From: Clusia tigrina
Taxonomy: Eukaryota; Arthropoda; Insecta; Diptera; Clusiidae
Length of the DNA stretch: 64,000 bases
Assembly: GCA_920105625.2 (NCBI GenBank)
Contig: OV050030.1
Coordinates: 110,652,814-110,716,813 of the forward strand
Reading direction: 5' to 3'
Shown in pieces: positions 1 to 11,094 of this stretch; position 1 is the stretch's first letter; every line of letters begins with the position of its first letter. Under the pieces are notes generated by a model, which had not been told where the DNA came from, ran no database searches, and saw nothing but the letters and a program-made list of their open reading frames with translations. A program made the translations under genes and the position numbers.

Positions 1-28
1 ATGTTGATGTTTAGTGCTGTCTCAGTAT

Positions 29-654
29 TCACTTTTGGAAAACAATCAAATTGTCATATGAGTGCGATTCACGCACATCTCTGCTTTGTTTCTGAGTAGG
101 TGGCCACCATACCAGTATTCCATATAGCAATATAGGTCTGACCACCGAAATGTACAGCCAGTGCATAATTCGTGGCCACCTCATTCCGACCGCTTTTTTA
201 CATGTGTACAAAGCAATATTGGCCTTTCTGCCTCTTTCTTCAATATCGGATCTCCAGGTAAGTTTCCTATCTAGTACTAGTCCCAAATTCCAGAGCAGGG
301 GGAGAGGACTCCTCCCTGAGGAGTGCCTCTGTAGACCTGTCTGCTTAAGGTGTAGGAACCTTAGCTGGCAGTTACCTTTCTGCTGACGAGTATCGTCTCT
401 ATCAGCGCTACCATATTACGATCGATGCCCAGAGCTTCTAACGCTCCCGTAATGGAGTTTGCATTTATGTTGTTGAAAGCGCCTTCTATGTCAATGAACG
501 CCGCTAGTGCGCAATCCTTCTGCTGTATGGCTTTTTCCACTATACCAATAAGTACGTGTAACGCCGTCTCTGTCGATTTGCCCTTCGTATATGCATGTTG
601 TGCCGTGGAGATTCTACCAGTTGGTATAGCTTCCCGTAAGTGTGCATCCATCAA
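29..654 (-). pseudogene. LOA-like non-LTR reverse transcriptase remnant, core deleted
   Basis: Minus-strand translation shows reverse transcriptase motifs of a non-LTR retrotransposon: STAQHAYTKGKSTETALH and FIDIEGAFNN (about 361-600), then RGTPQGGVLSP (about 292-335). The frame then passes almost directly into GLVLDRKLTW and a segment ending in LLYGILVWW (29-286). The same motifs occur in the same order in the longer element at 11072-14674, where about 95 residues including the YADD catalytic motif lie between them; here that stretch is missing. A frameshift separates the pieces. It resembles the LOA group more than Jockey because it reads IEGAFNN and YLGL/GLVLD as in the 11-kb copy. Inactive fragment; its 3' end runs out of the window. 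Confidence 0.8.
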
Positions 655-820
655 TCTCTCCTTCTTCTGGCTGTCCGCCCTCTGTTGGTATATAATTAGC
701 TGGCTCTATTATTTGGACACTAGGGTTCGATAAATTAGCTTGCACTTGAGCAGTAATTCTAGACGTCAATTCGTTCAGCTGGTCTTGTGTTAAAGTTATG
801 AAAGATTTATTTGTTGCCAT
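614..820 (-). pseudogene. Unrecognised 68-residue ORF start joined to the RT remnant
   Basis: The ORF begins with a good ATG at 820 and reads a hydrophilic, acidic N-terminus (MATNKSFITLTQDQLNELT, later PEEGEIDG). From about 655 onward its frame overlaps the first residues of the RT fragment in another frame, so it has probably been joined to RT by a deletion. It looks like the start of a retroelement ORF1 or Gag, but I recognise no domain. About 190 bases upstream (821-1014) are AT-rich with no gene I can support. Confidence 0.35.
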
Positions 821-1014
821 TTCGTCTATAAATAAATTCCGTCTGTGTTCGTCAAATTTATTATAAAATTAATTTTTTGTCTTATAAATACATAAACTAT
901 ACTTATATCTTAGTTGAATTTTAGACACTTCAAAAATTATTACGTTTTGTCCAACGATGTGGATAATTCCTTTAGAGTTGATATATGATGAATTCTGGGA
1001 TTTCCAACAATAAG
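821..1014. other. AT-rich stretch, nothing recognised
   Basis: No ORF, repeat or regulatory signal that I can support. It may be a leader of the minus-strand remnant to its left. Confidence 0.4.
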
Positions 1015-1054
1015 AAAATTACTTATTAGTTTTCACTTTCATTTATCGGGCGCT

Positions 1055-1391
1055 AGTTAATTTTATTTAAAAAATATACAATTTAATTTAGAATTCACCA
1101 CAACTTCTTCTTTTTATTGTTAATTTTCGACTAACTCTAACTTGAAATATATCTTAACCTCAAGCGGAGCTTTGCATATTTTTCTCTTATCCATCTATAT
1201 TATATATTTAGCAGCTGCCCGCACAGACAAATGCTGACATTGCATATTAACATATCAGACATACAGTGTGTGCATTTCAGTATGCCAACTTATATTCATT
1301 ATTTGTTATTTAGCAGTTTTCAGCACAATTGCTGACAATGCATATAGCAAATCTAACATATATGGTATATGTACATGTTAGTAAGCTAACT
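1055..1391 (-). repeat. LTR, copy 1 (gypsy type, minus orientation)
   Basis: The segment runs from AGTTAA to CTAACT, an inverted end pair like other errantivirus-type LTRs in this window. Immediately left of it the plus strand reads cgggcgcta, which on the minus strand resembles the start of a lysine-tRNA primer site (compare the clear site at 35563-35580). That order gives minus orientation. The LTR is about 337 bp and abuts a plus-strand RT fragment of a different element. Confidence 0.55.
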
Positions 1392-1544
1392 CCCACTTGA
1401 GCAAGGCCTACTTGAAAGTGAATTTTGAGAAAACTCATTTCATGAGAACTGAAGTGGAATTACTTGGGTATGTAATTACCAGTAACGGTATTAAGCCTGA
1501 CCCAAAAATTACTTATTATTTTTCACTTTCATTTATCGGGCGCT

Positions 1545-1877
1545 AGATAATTTTATTTAAAAAATATACAATTTAGTTTAGAATTCACCACAACTTCTTC
1601 TTTTTATTGTTAATTTTCGGCTAACTCTAACTTAAAATATATCTTGCTCTCCAGCGGAGCTTTGCATATTTTTCTGTTATCCATCTATATTATATATGTA
1701 GCAGCTGCCCGCACAAACAAAGGCTGACACTGCTTATTAACATATCAGACATACAGTGTGTGTAAGAATGCCAACTTATATTCATTATTTGTTATTTAGC
1801 AGTTTTCAGCACAATTGCTGAAACTGCATATAGCAAATCTAACATGTACGGTATATGTACATGTTAGTATGCTAACT
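1545..1877 (-). repeat. LTR, copy 2 of the duplication
   Basis: Diverged second copy of the LTR at 1055-1391, starting AGATAA instead of AGTTAA and ending GCTAACT. It abuts the RT segment that continues into the pol remnant on its right. Confidence 0.55.
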
Positions 1878-2649
1878 CCCGCTTGAGCAAGGCCTACTTG
1901 AAAGTGAATTTTGAGAAAACTAATTTCATGAGAACTGAAGGGGAATTACTTGGGTATGTAATTCCCAGTAATGGTATTAAGCCTGACCCAAAAAAGTGGT
2001 GACTATTCAAAACTTGGCACCCCCTGAGGCTCTAAAGGACTTGAAAAGCTTCCTCGGAATAACCTCGAACTATAGAAAATTCATCGTACTACGCGAAAGT
2101 CGCCAAGTCTTTGACAAATTTGACGCGAGGAGAGAATGCACAGGTTAAAGCCAATCAGTCAATCTTGACTCCGGAGAACTAAAGGCATTTATGGATTTAA
2201 AACAACTCCTTACTTCATCGGATGTATTAATTGTTCCAGATTTTGAAAAGCCATTTAATCTAACTACTGATGCATCTAATTATGCCATAGGCGCTGTGCT
2301 TTCACAGGGAGAGCCTTGCAAAGATAAACCCATCGCTTTCATCTCCCGTTCACTGGGCAAAACGGAAGAAAACTATGCCACTAACGAGAAAGAGATGTTA
2401 GCGATAGTTTCGTCCCTTGATATTCTACGATCATACCTATACGGTGCAACGAAGGTCTGAATATGTACGGACCATCAGCCTCTCACTTTCGCCTTAAGCA
2501 ATAGGAATTATAATACGAAATTGAAAAGATGGAAGGCCCATATAGAAGAGTATAACTACGAATTGATTTACACTCCTGGTAAATCTAACTTGGTGGCAGA
2601 TGCTCTATCAAGAATAAGGAGCCAGATCAGTCAAATATTATTTTCCTAG
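1878..2649 (+). pseudogene. Gypsy-type pol remnant: RT C-terminus and RNase H
   Basis: The RT connection region is readable (ELLGYVI, then FLGITSNYRKF near 2050-2090), followed by RNase H with LTTDASNYAIGAVLSQ, YATNEKEMLAI and, after a TGA at 2458-2460 in the same frame, TDHQPLTFALSN and VADALSR. These are standard landmarks of Ty3/gypsy polymerase proteins. Breaks: stops or frameshifts between 1990 and 2190, and the single TGA inside RNase H. The N-terminal RT, protease and gag are missing. It belongs with the integrase and env remnants to its right. Confidence 0.85.
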
Positions 2650-2650
2650 A

Positions 2651-3210
2651 ATGATGAGTCAGATAAAAAATAGTACGGCACATTGCGAGATTTGTCATCT
2701 AAACAAGTATGATAGGCACCGACCTGTACCACCTTTAAAAGACACCCTAATTCCAAAATATCCTTGTGAGATTGTCCATGTGGATATTTTCGTATTGCAG
2801 GTCGAAAAATTTCTGTCATGCATTGATAAATTTTCCAAGTTCGCTAAGATTTTCCATATCAAGGTCCGACAGCAATTACCCTTCGTAAAAAATTTCAAAA
2901 CTCTTGCATTACTTTACGGCTTCTAAGATAATAGTTACAGATATATTAAGGAAATCAAGTCTCAAATTTAAAAAAGTCAAGAAATAAGGAATTTAAGGTG
3001 ATATAAAAATAGGCGAGAGGAAGTATGAAAAAGGTGACACGATCTATATCAGAGACAAACAGACTAAACCCAAACAAAGACCGTTGTTTGTATAAAAAGA
3101 CAGCTGTAGGAAAGGACAATACTGTGACTATCAATACGGATAAAGGGAAAAAAAATTCATAAGGCACAACTCAAAAACACAAACGAATTTCCTTCATACC
3201 TCAATACCTC
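2651..3210 (+). pseudogene. Gypsy-type integrase remnant
   Basis: The zinc-binding end of integrase (HCEICHLNKYDRHRP) and the first catalytic Asp region (CEIVHVDIF, then CIDKFSKFAKI) are readable at 2651-2860. The frame is lost after about 2890. A low-complexity basic tail (about 3010-3210) looks like the C-terminal domain of the same integrase. The second Asp and the catalytic Glu regions are absent, so it cannot be active. Confidence 0.75.
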
Positions 3211-3269
3211 AATAAGATTAAAAATACAATGGTCGTAATTTTTAAGTTACATTTGAATATAGAAAAAAG

Positions 3270-3525
3270 AAAGCACCTCACTGTAAAAAAAGGGAAGGCA
3301 TATTATTAATTAGTGGCATCTCACTGTATAAAAAAAAATTAAATTTAAAAAAAAATGGCTTCTCACCATTATAAAAATTTTTTTTTTAGGAAAAATAGCT
3401 TCTCACTATGAACAAATTTTTTGATTAGAAAAATGACTTCTCACTATATAATATAATGTAAAAGTTAAATGGCATAACAATATATAAAATACATTTTATT
3501 AGAAAAATGGCATCCCACTAAGCAA
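3270..3525 (+). repeat. Degenerate tandem repeat, period about 40 bp, about 7 units
   Basis: The core atggcwtctcactat recurs near 3272, 3314, 3355, 3397, 3436, 3470 and 3508, spaced by 34-42 bases of A/T-rich sequence. It lies between the pol and env remnants of the gypsy-type element. Confidence 0.7.
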
Positions 3526-3650
3526 AATGCTACTATAATAGTGTTAAGACTATATTTAAAAATATAAGTTGATAACTTTTTCTTTGAGCTAGATTACTGC
3601 TGATATTCAGCACCTCCGGATTCAACATTTTTTAATACAACTCCCCCCTT

Positions 3651-5050
3651 GTGTTTATTCGTCACGGCGACGCCTGGATTGTAAATGGGCATTTTAAATT
3701 AATACATACTGTCAACTTGGAGTACTTTGGGACCACAGTAATGATACTTAAGGTATCGGGTAGTGCTGTGCGGAACGCTATCAGGAAACCTTTCATTGAT
3801 TACAACTTAAATCAGATAACACAGCACCTCGATGAGCTACGTGTAATAAACTGGATCGAATCAGCCTGGAAATGGATTGCCAGCTCCCCTGATACTACTG
3901 ATTGGGATAATATGTTAAGAAGCCAAAATGATGTCATCAGCAATAACAACCACCAGTTCACAGTTAACGAACAACTTTTTAATGTCACACTAGAAACCAC
4001 TACTAACCATCTGAACCTGATGATGCAACATATAAATTCCCTAGGTAAAGAGATCAACTCTGGAAATGCCGAGACCATAATCGTTAACCAAATATTTTGA
4101 AGGAGCAGATTGGCGAAATAGTACGCAAATGTCAAATGGCGAAGGCAGGCATCATTAACACGAACCTCCTTAATCACGAGGATACCAAGCTGATCGTCAC
4201 CAATGAGGAGGTTTTGCCGTACCAGAATGTTATTGAAGCTGTGGAATATGCAAAACTCTCTTTATATTCAAATGGTACTCTACTACTGAACGTACTGTGA
4301 ATTCCGAAAAGAAAAGCAACCAAATACCACCTATTGATAACCAGAGCTGCAACATATTTTGGTAAAAGGACGACCTTAAAGTATCAAAAAGTATTGATAA
4401 ACGATGACGAGACGATTGGAATAGTGGGGAAATGCACTTCAACCAATAACTCAACAATATGTGAATCAGAAGCCGTGAGGAAACTAACTGAAGAGGGATG
4501 TCAGGTGCGACTTCTAAAGGGAGGAGACCCCAAATGCCAATTTGAACCCGATAACGGTGAAGTGATGGAACTGATCGATGAGAATACTGTCTAACAATCG
4601 AACTTTCATGGAACCATCAGAAGCGGGTGGAACCATCATTCAAAGCTTCTGGAGGGCACATACGTGATTCAGCTTAACAACGAAAATATTGAAGTAAAAA
4701 ACCAAACATTTTCGAGCACAGCATCAAGGAAGTTGCAGGCATTACCATCAGTTCTCACCAATGTGACAATTCGGAGTCTCAAACCATACCTGCAGTATTT
4801 ACACGAGATAAGCATGACGATCATTAAGCACCTCAACACTGTAGGTACCAGATCCCAAATCTCAATAGCAACTGATGCATTGATCTTGAATGCGGTAATT
4901 GCGACCTTCTTCATTATTTTGCGTAAGTTGACTGTGAGGATTGAGATGCCAGCGAAATTTTTGAAGTTCAAAGAAAAGTCGGCAATGCCCCAGCCACCTG
5001 CATCAACATCAAATCTGCGGGATGCAGATATTTTAGGAGGGTATAGTTAA
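3651..5050 (+). pseudogene. env: Errantivirus-type env remnant
   Basis: Related to the second env in this window (28830-30277, minus): both carry a W-K-W-I-A motif near the N-terminal third (SAWKWIAS here) and a hydrophobic membrane span near the C-terminus (about 4864-4935). The product would be a retroelement envelope glycoprotein. It lies downstream of pol and directly upstream of the LTR, as in env-bearing gypsy elements. Breaks: a frameshift near 4095, then TGA at 4298-4300 and TAA at 4592-4594 in the later frame. Non-functional. Confidence 0.75.
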
Positions 5051-5387
5051 CACGCTACATTACTAATACACAGTTAATATGCCAGCCTACCCGTATACCT
5101 GAGCTATCACACCAACAGGAATGATGCTGACACCATGTCTACGCCGGCCTGCACGAGCATCCGGTGCACCACCGAATCGTTGCACTGACAGAAGTGCAGA
5201 CATCAGCAGTATGATAGGCTAAGCAGGGTAGTGAGTAAGCTGTAATATGAAGAATAATATAAATTGTAGCGCAATCTTTTTTGGAGCTGAAACAATAAAA
5301 AGTAAAACTGTAAACCAGTAAAATTTATTTTACAGGTACAGAAAACGGGGCCAGCTGCCGGCCCCCATCTTAATTAGCACCTTAACT
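5045..5387 (+). repeat. 3' LTR of the env-bearing gypsy-type element
   Basis: Starts AGTTAAC just after the purine-rich aggaggg (5035-5041, probable polypurine tract) and ends TTAACT, giving an inverted end pair. It contains aataaaaag near 5294, a plausible polyadenylation signal. The right end touches a (TA)n array, compatible with the alternating purine/pyrimidine targets known for gypsy. Confidence 0.7.
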
Positions 5388-6455
<1,068 letters not shown>

Positions 6456-6472
6456 TGGTGTCAGAAGTGGGA
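6456..6472 (+). promoter_or_regulatory. Primer binding site (leucine-tRNA type)
   Basis: tggtgtcagaagtggga starts at the LTR end. Its complement matches the CCCACTTCTGACACCA type of 3' end found on leucine tRNAs. Only about 30 further internal bases follow before the sequence turns back on itself. Confidence 0.75.
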
Positions 6473-6543
6473 TTACGTCCAAATTAAAAACCCGTTTATA
6501 CATACGGGTTTTTAATTTGGACGTAATCCCACTTCTGACACCA

Positions 6544-7453
<910 letters not shown>

Positions 7454-7470
7454 TGGTGTCAGAAGTGGGA
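7454..7470 (+). promoter_or_regulatory. Primer binding site
   Basis: tggtgtcagaagtggga immediately after the LTR, complementary to a leucine-type tRNA 3' end. Confidence 0.75.
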
Positions 7471-7909
7471 TTACGTCCAAATTAAAAACCCGTTTATACG
7501 ATCGTGTTTTCGCGTTTAATAAAATTGACTAATTTTTGCATGTAATATCGTAGTGAGACTAAAAAAAAAACCACCGGAGCTCTAAGTGGCAAAATATAAT
7601 TTTGTTGTTGTGATTTTTTTTGGAAGTGGCTATTCTTTTACTTTTTTACTAAAAAAAAAACAGCGACCATTTTACCGCTAAGAAATAAATTGATTCGCGT
7701 TGTTGTTGTTGTTATTGTTGCTGCTGCTTTTGGTTTCATTTTGTGCCTTGAAATTTGTCATTGTTGCTACTCATTGAATTTGCGTTGAAAAAAAAAATAT
7801 AAAGGAGAGAGACAAATTCACGTCTCTAATGTGTTATACGGGATCTCTTATGCTAGTGTGTAAAGGAAACTGTTATACCTTTTGCAAATTTTGATTTTTT
7901 GCATATGAA
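7471..7909 (+). other. Leader between primer site and ORF
   Basis: AT-rich, with A-runs and a short gttgttgttgttattgttgc stretch near 7700. No ORF of note. Probable untranslated leader. Confidence 0.6.
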
Positions 7910-8854
7910 ATGAATACTCTTGATTCGTTTACCGTAAGAGAAATTCACACTTTATTAAAAGCTCAAAAACTACCCTATCGGTGTACCACAAAAAAAGATT
8001 TGGTCGATCGGCTAACAAATTTTATGCAATCAAATCAAATAACCAATATTCAAGACTTAAAAATCCGTGCAGATACAGTAGAGGAAATAAGTCACGTCAG
8101 CGACTCTGAATTGCTAAAACCTCAAGCGCTGTATAAAACCGAAGTTACGAAAAGCGATAGTGATTTATTAAAAAGTGCCAGTGCGGATAATTACACCAGA
8201 GCATTTATAAAAATGCCTAACCAAGTAGTTCAAAATAATATCAGTTTGAAGGACGTGGAGGAATCCCTCGAAAAGTTTAACGGGGAGACGGGAAAAAATA
8301 TAGAAGAGCGGTTAGAAGACATGCAGAACATAGCAATAGTGTGCAATTGGAGTGACGTACAGCTCTTTCTTTACGGTAGAAAACTATTGTGCGGTGCAGC
8401 AAAACTCGCGGTAGATTCGGAAACTGGTATTACCAGGAGTACCCAAAGAACGCCTTTTGAACTTATGTTTGGAATTCCGATGTTCAACAGTGAATATCTT
8501 GAGTTAAAGCAACAGTTAGAAGCAGAGTTGCGGAATAATTTTCAAGATGAAAGACAAGAATTGAGGCAGCAAGCGAGAGAGGCAATTCTAAGAGTGCAGC
8601 AAGAAAACAAAATTTCATTCGACAGAAAGCGTAAACGTGCAATGAAATACCGTCTAGGCGATTTAGTCGCAATCCTTCGAACTCAGTTTGGTTCGGGACT
8701 TAAGCTGTTTCCGAAATATTTGGGGCCTTATGAAGTCGTTAAGGTGAAGCGCAATGATCGTTACGAGGTCAAGAAAGTGAGTTCTCATGAGGGCCCTAAC
8801 ACTACATCTTCTTCGGCATTATATGAAACCATGGATACGTTTTGCAGAAAGTGA
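7910..8854 (+). CDS. Gag N-terminus fused in frame to integrase C-terminus
   Basis: 314 residues, ATG at 7910. Residues 1 to about 175 match the Gag of the related element at 57686-58393 (minus): both start with a SAP-like stretch (REIHTLLKAQKLPYRC then KKDLVDRL) and share VVQNNISLKDVEESLEKFNG and a FLYGRKLL segment. From about residue 178 the protein changes to the end of a gypsy integrase (TPFELMFGIPM, then RLGDLVAILRTQFGSGLKL and YLGPYEVVKVK). The junction is inside the codon run for SETG/ITRS near 8430. Zinc knuckles and all catalytic domains are lost. The frame stays open across the junction and through both parts. Whether it is translated is unknown. Confidence 0.8.
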   Translation: MNTLDSFTVREIHTLLKAQKLPYRCTTKKDLVDRLTNFMQSNQITNIQDLKIRADTVEEISHVSDSELLKPQALYKTEVTKSDSDLLKSASADNYTRAFIKMPNQVVQNNISLKDVEESLEKFNGETGKNIEERLEDMQNIAIVCNWSDVQLFLYGRKLLCGAAKLAVDSETGITRSTQRTPFELMFGIPMFNSEYLELKQQLEAELRNNFQDERQELRQQAREAILRVQQENKISFDRKRKRAMKYRLGDLVAILRTQFGSGLKLFPKYLGPYEVVKVKRNDRYEVKKVSSHEGPNTTSSSALYETMDTFCRK

Positions 8855-8895
8855 AGACGAGTCGTCAGGGACCGACGACGAGTCGGACGGTCGAG

Positions 8896-9468
<573 letters not shown>

Positions 9469-9615
9469 TCTGCGATTGCTTCTGTGGATGTCTTTCACGT
9501 ATCACCTAATCGGCTGAGAGCAAGGGTGTCCCTCATTCTCAGCCGAGTGTGACCTCTATAATTACTGAGATACGTTCGGACTGAGATAGCGGCTTTGAGT
9601 GGGGACCCTTATTGC

Positions 9616-11094
9616 ATGGACACAACAAAAAATAAAAACACAAACACAAACACAAACATAATTTCCGCGCATATCCCCTCAGGGACGCGCAAAACCCTGG
9701 CTAGGCAAATCCCCACCAGCAACACCCCCGCCCTTGGTTCGAAGACAAGCAGCATAAGCACTGCCCCTTCAACAAGCACCACTGCTTCGGCTAATAAGCC
9801 ACCCAAGAGCTCTTCGCTGTCCCCAGGCTCTTCAGCGGCTGCTAGGGTATTGACTCACAAACCAGCAGCAGTCGCTCCGCCTAAGCCCTCTTCAGCAAAC
9901 GCCTCGATATTGCCTCACAAGTCGATGGTAACTGCTCCTCGTACCGCTCTTCCTTCAGGTGCACCTACCAACGTGAACCCGAGTACAAGGGCGTACAGGA
10001 CGCGTAGAGCGGCTTACCGTATTTTGACGAGGCTCAACGCTTCAGAACCATCTCAACTGTCAGAATACGACAAGGGCAAGCTTGAGTGGGCAAAAGCACA
10101 CGCTGATGTGCGTGTCCACTCCTCCACTGCACAAGCAGCCGGTAACCCCAAGAGGCAGAGATCAGCCGATCGCCCGGGCCAATCCACCCAAAGCATCCCT
10201 AAGCGCGTAAGGCTGGCTACTCCCAAGCCTAAGCTCTCCAAACCGCTTAGTGAGATTGTGAAAGAGAGCCTCACATGGGCTGTGGTCGACTCTGCCAATG
10301 CCGATGGGACCATTACTCCTGCCAATTGAAGACAGGTCGAAATGGCACTGTTACCAATTTTCGTTGAGGTTATGTCCCTCAACTCTGGTCCTTCACCCAG
10401 CTGCCGTGACGCAGGGTGGTATCAAGGACATATTAAGATCATATCTTGCTCGGACCAACGCTCGGCGGATCTATACAAGGTAGCGATCAATAGGGTAAGT
10501 GAGATATGGCCGGGTGCACAGCTCAACGCTGTACCTTTGGACCAGGTTCCCCAACGCCCTCGCTCCAAAACATGGCTTCCTGCCGAGCCCTCTGAGCCCG
10601 AGGCAATCTTAAAGATCCTCAAGCTCAGCAACACCGATCTTCCCACCAATGGCTGGAAGGTCGCGAAAGTTGGTGACCCCAAAGGCACTTTGCGTGAGGT
10701 CACCATCATTTTGAACGAGCAATCCCTTGTTCCCATCAACTCCCGCGAGGGGGTGATTAATTATGGCTTTGGAGCCATCACTCTCCGCATCTACAAGTGC
10801 GATGCCCAAGCCCCCCAACAGCCTCCCCCAGCTGGTGCTGTCCCACAAGCCACTGCCAAAGAGCCTAGCTGCTCGGGCCCGGCTCTCACCCCTTTGTCGG
10901 GTAGTGACAATGAGAGTATGTGCTCCGTTACAACCAGAAGCAGCCGCTTCTCAACTTCCGAACTGGTCGGAGAATTCTTCGACCACATGGATACGGATGC
11001 GGCTGGTGGATACATCTCTCCAATGTCCGAAGAGGAGGAGTTGAATTCCACTATAATCACTCTTCCAGACAATGCTGAAGGTACTACAGATTAA
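9616..11094 (+). pseudogene. LOA-like ORF1, one in-frame TGA
   Basis: I take ATG at 9616 as the start; an upstream in-frame TTG at 9595 is not needed. The N-terminal third is rich in Ser, Thr, Pro and Ala with basic patches, fitting a nucleic-acid-binding ORF1. TGA at 10327-10329 interrupts, and the same frame continues (RQVEMALLP) to TAA at 11092. The second half holds a conserved block: CRDAGWYQGHIKIISCSD, IWPGAQLNAVPLDQVPQRPR and INYGFGAITLRIYK. The same block recurs at 59300-59760, so it is under family constraint; it resembles the DUF4780 type found in insect retroelement ORF1 proteins (from memory, unchecked). The C-terminus is acidic and overlaps ORF2 by 23 bases. Confidence 0.75.

Larger units (their letters stand above)
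1015..1990. repeat. Tandem duplication, two copies of about 488 bp
   Basis: Copy 1 spans about 1015-1504 and copy 2 about 1505-1990. Both start with acttatta, pass through tttatcgggcgctag, and end with the same gypsy RT segment (GIKPDP in translation). The copies differ by scattered substitutions and small indels, for example ttaacctcaag versus ttgctctccag near 1155 and 1645, so the duplication is not recent. Each unit joins a minus-oriented LTR to a plus-oriented RT fragment. Confidence 0.85.

Noticed and set aside
9595..9615. Upstream TTG as the start of LOA ORF1
   Set aside because: An ATG 21 bases downstream in the same frame is the normal eukaryotic choice.
10053..11072. Minus-strand ORFs of 79-109 residues
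   Set aside because: Shadows of LOA ORF1; composition follows the GC-rich codons of the plus strand.
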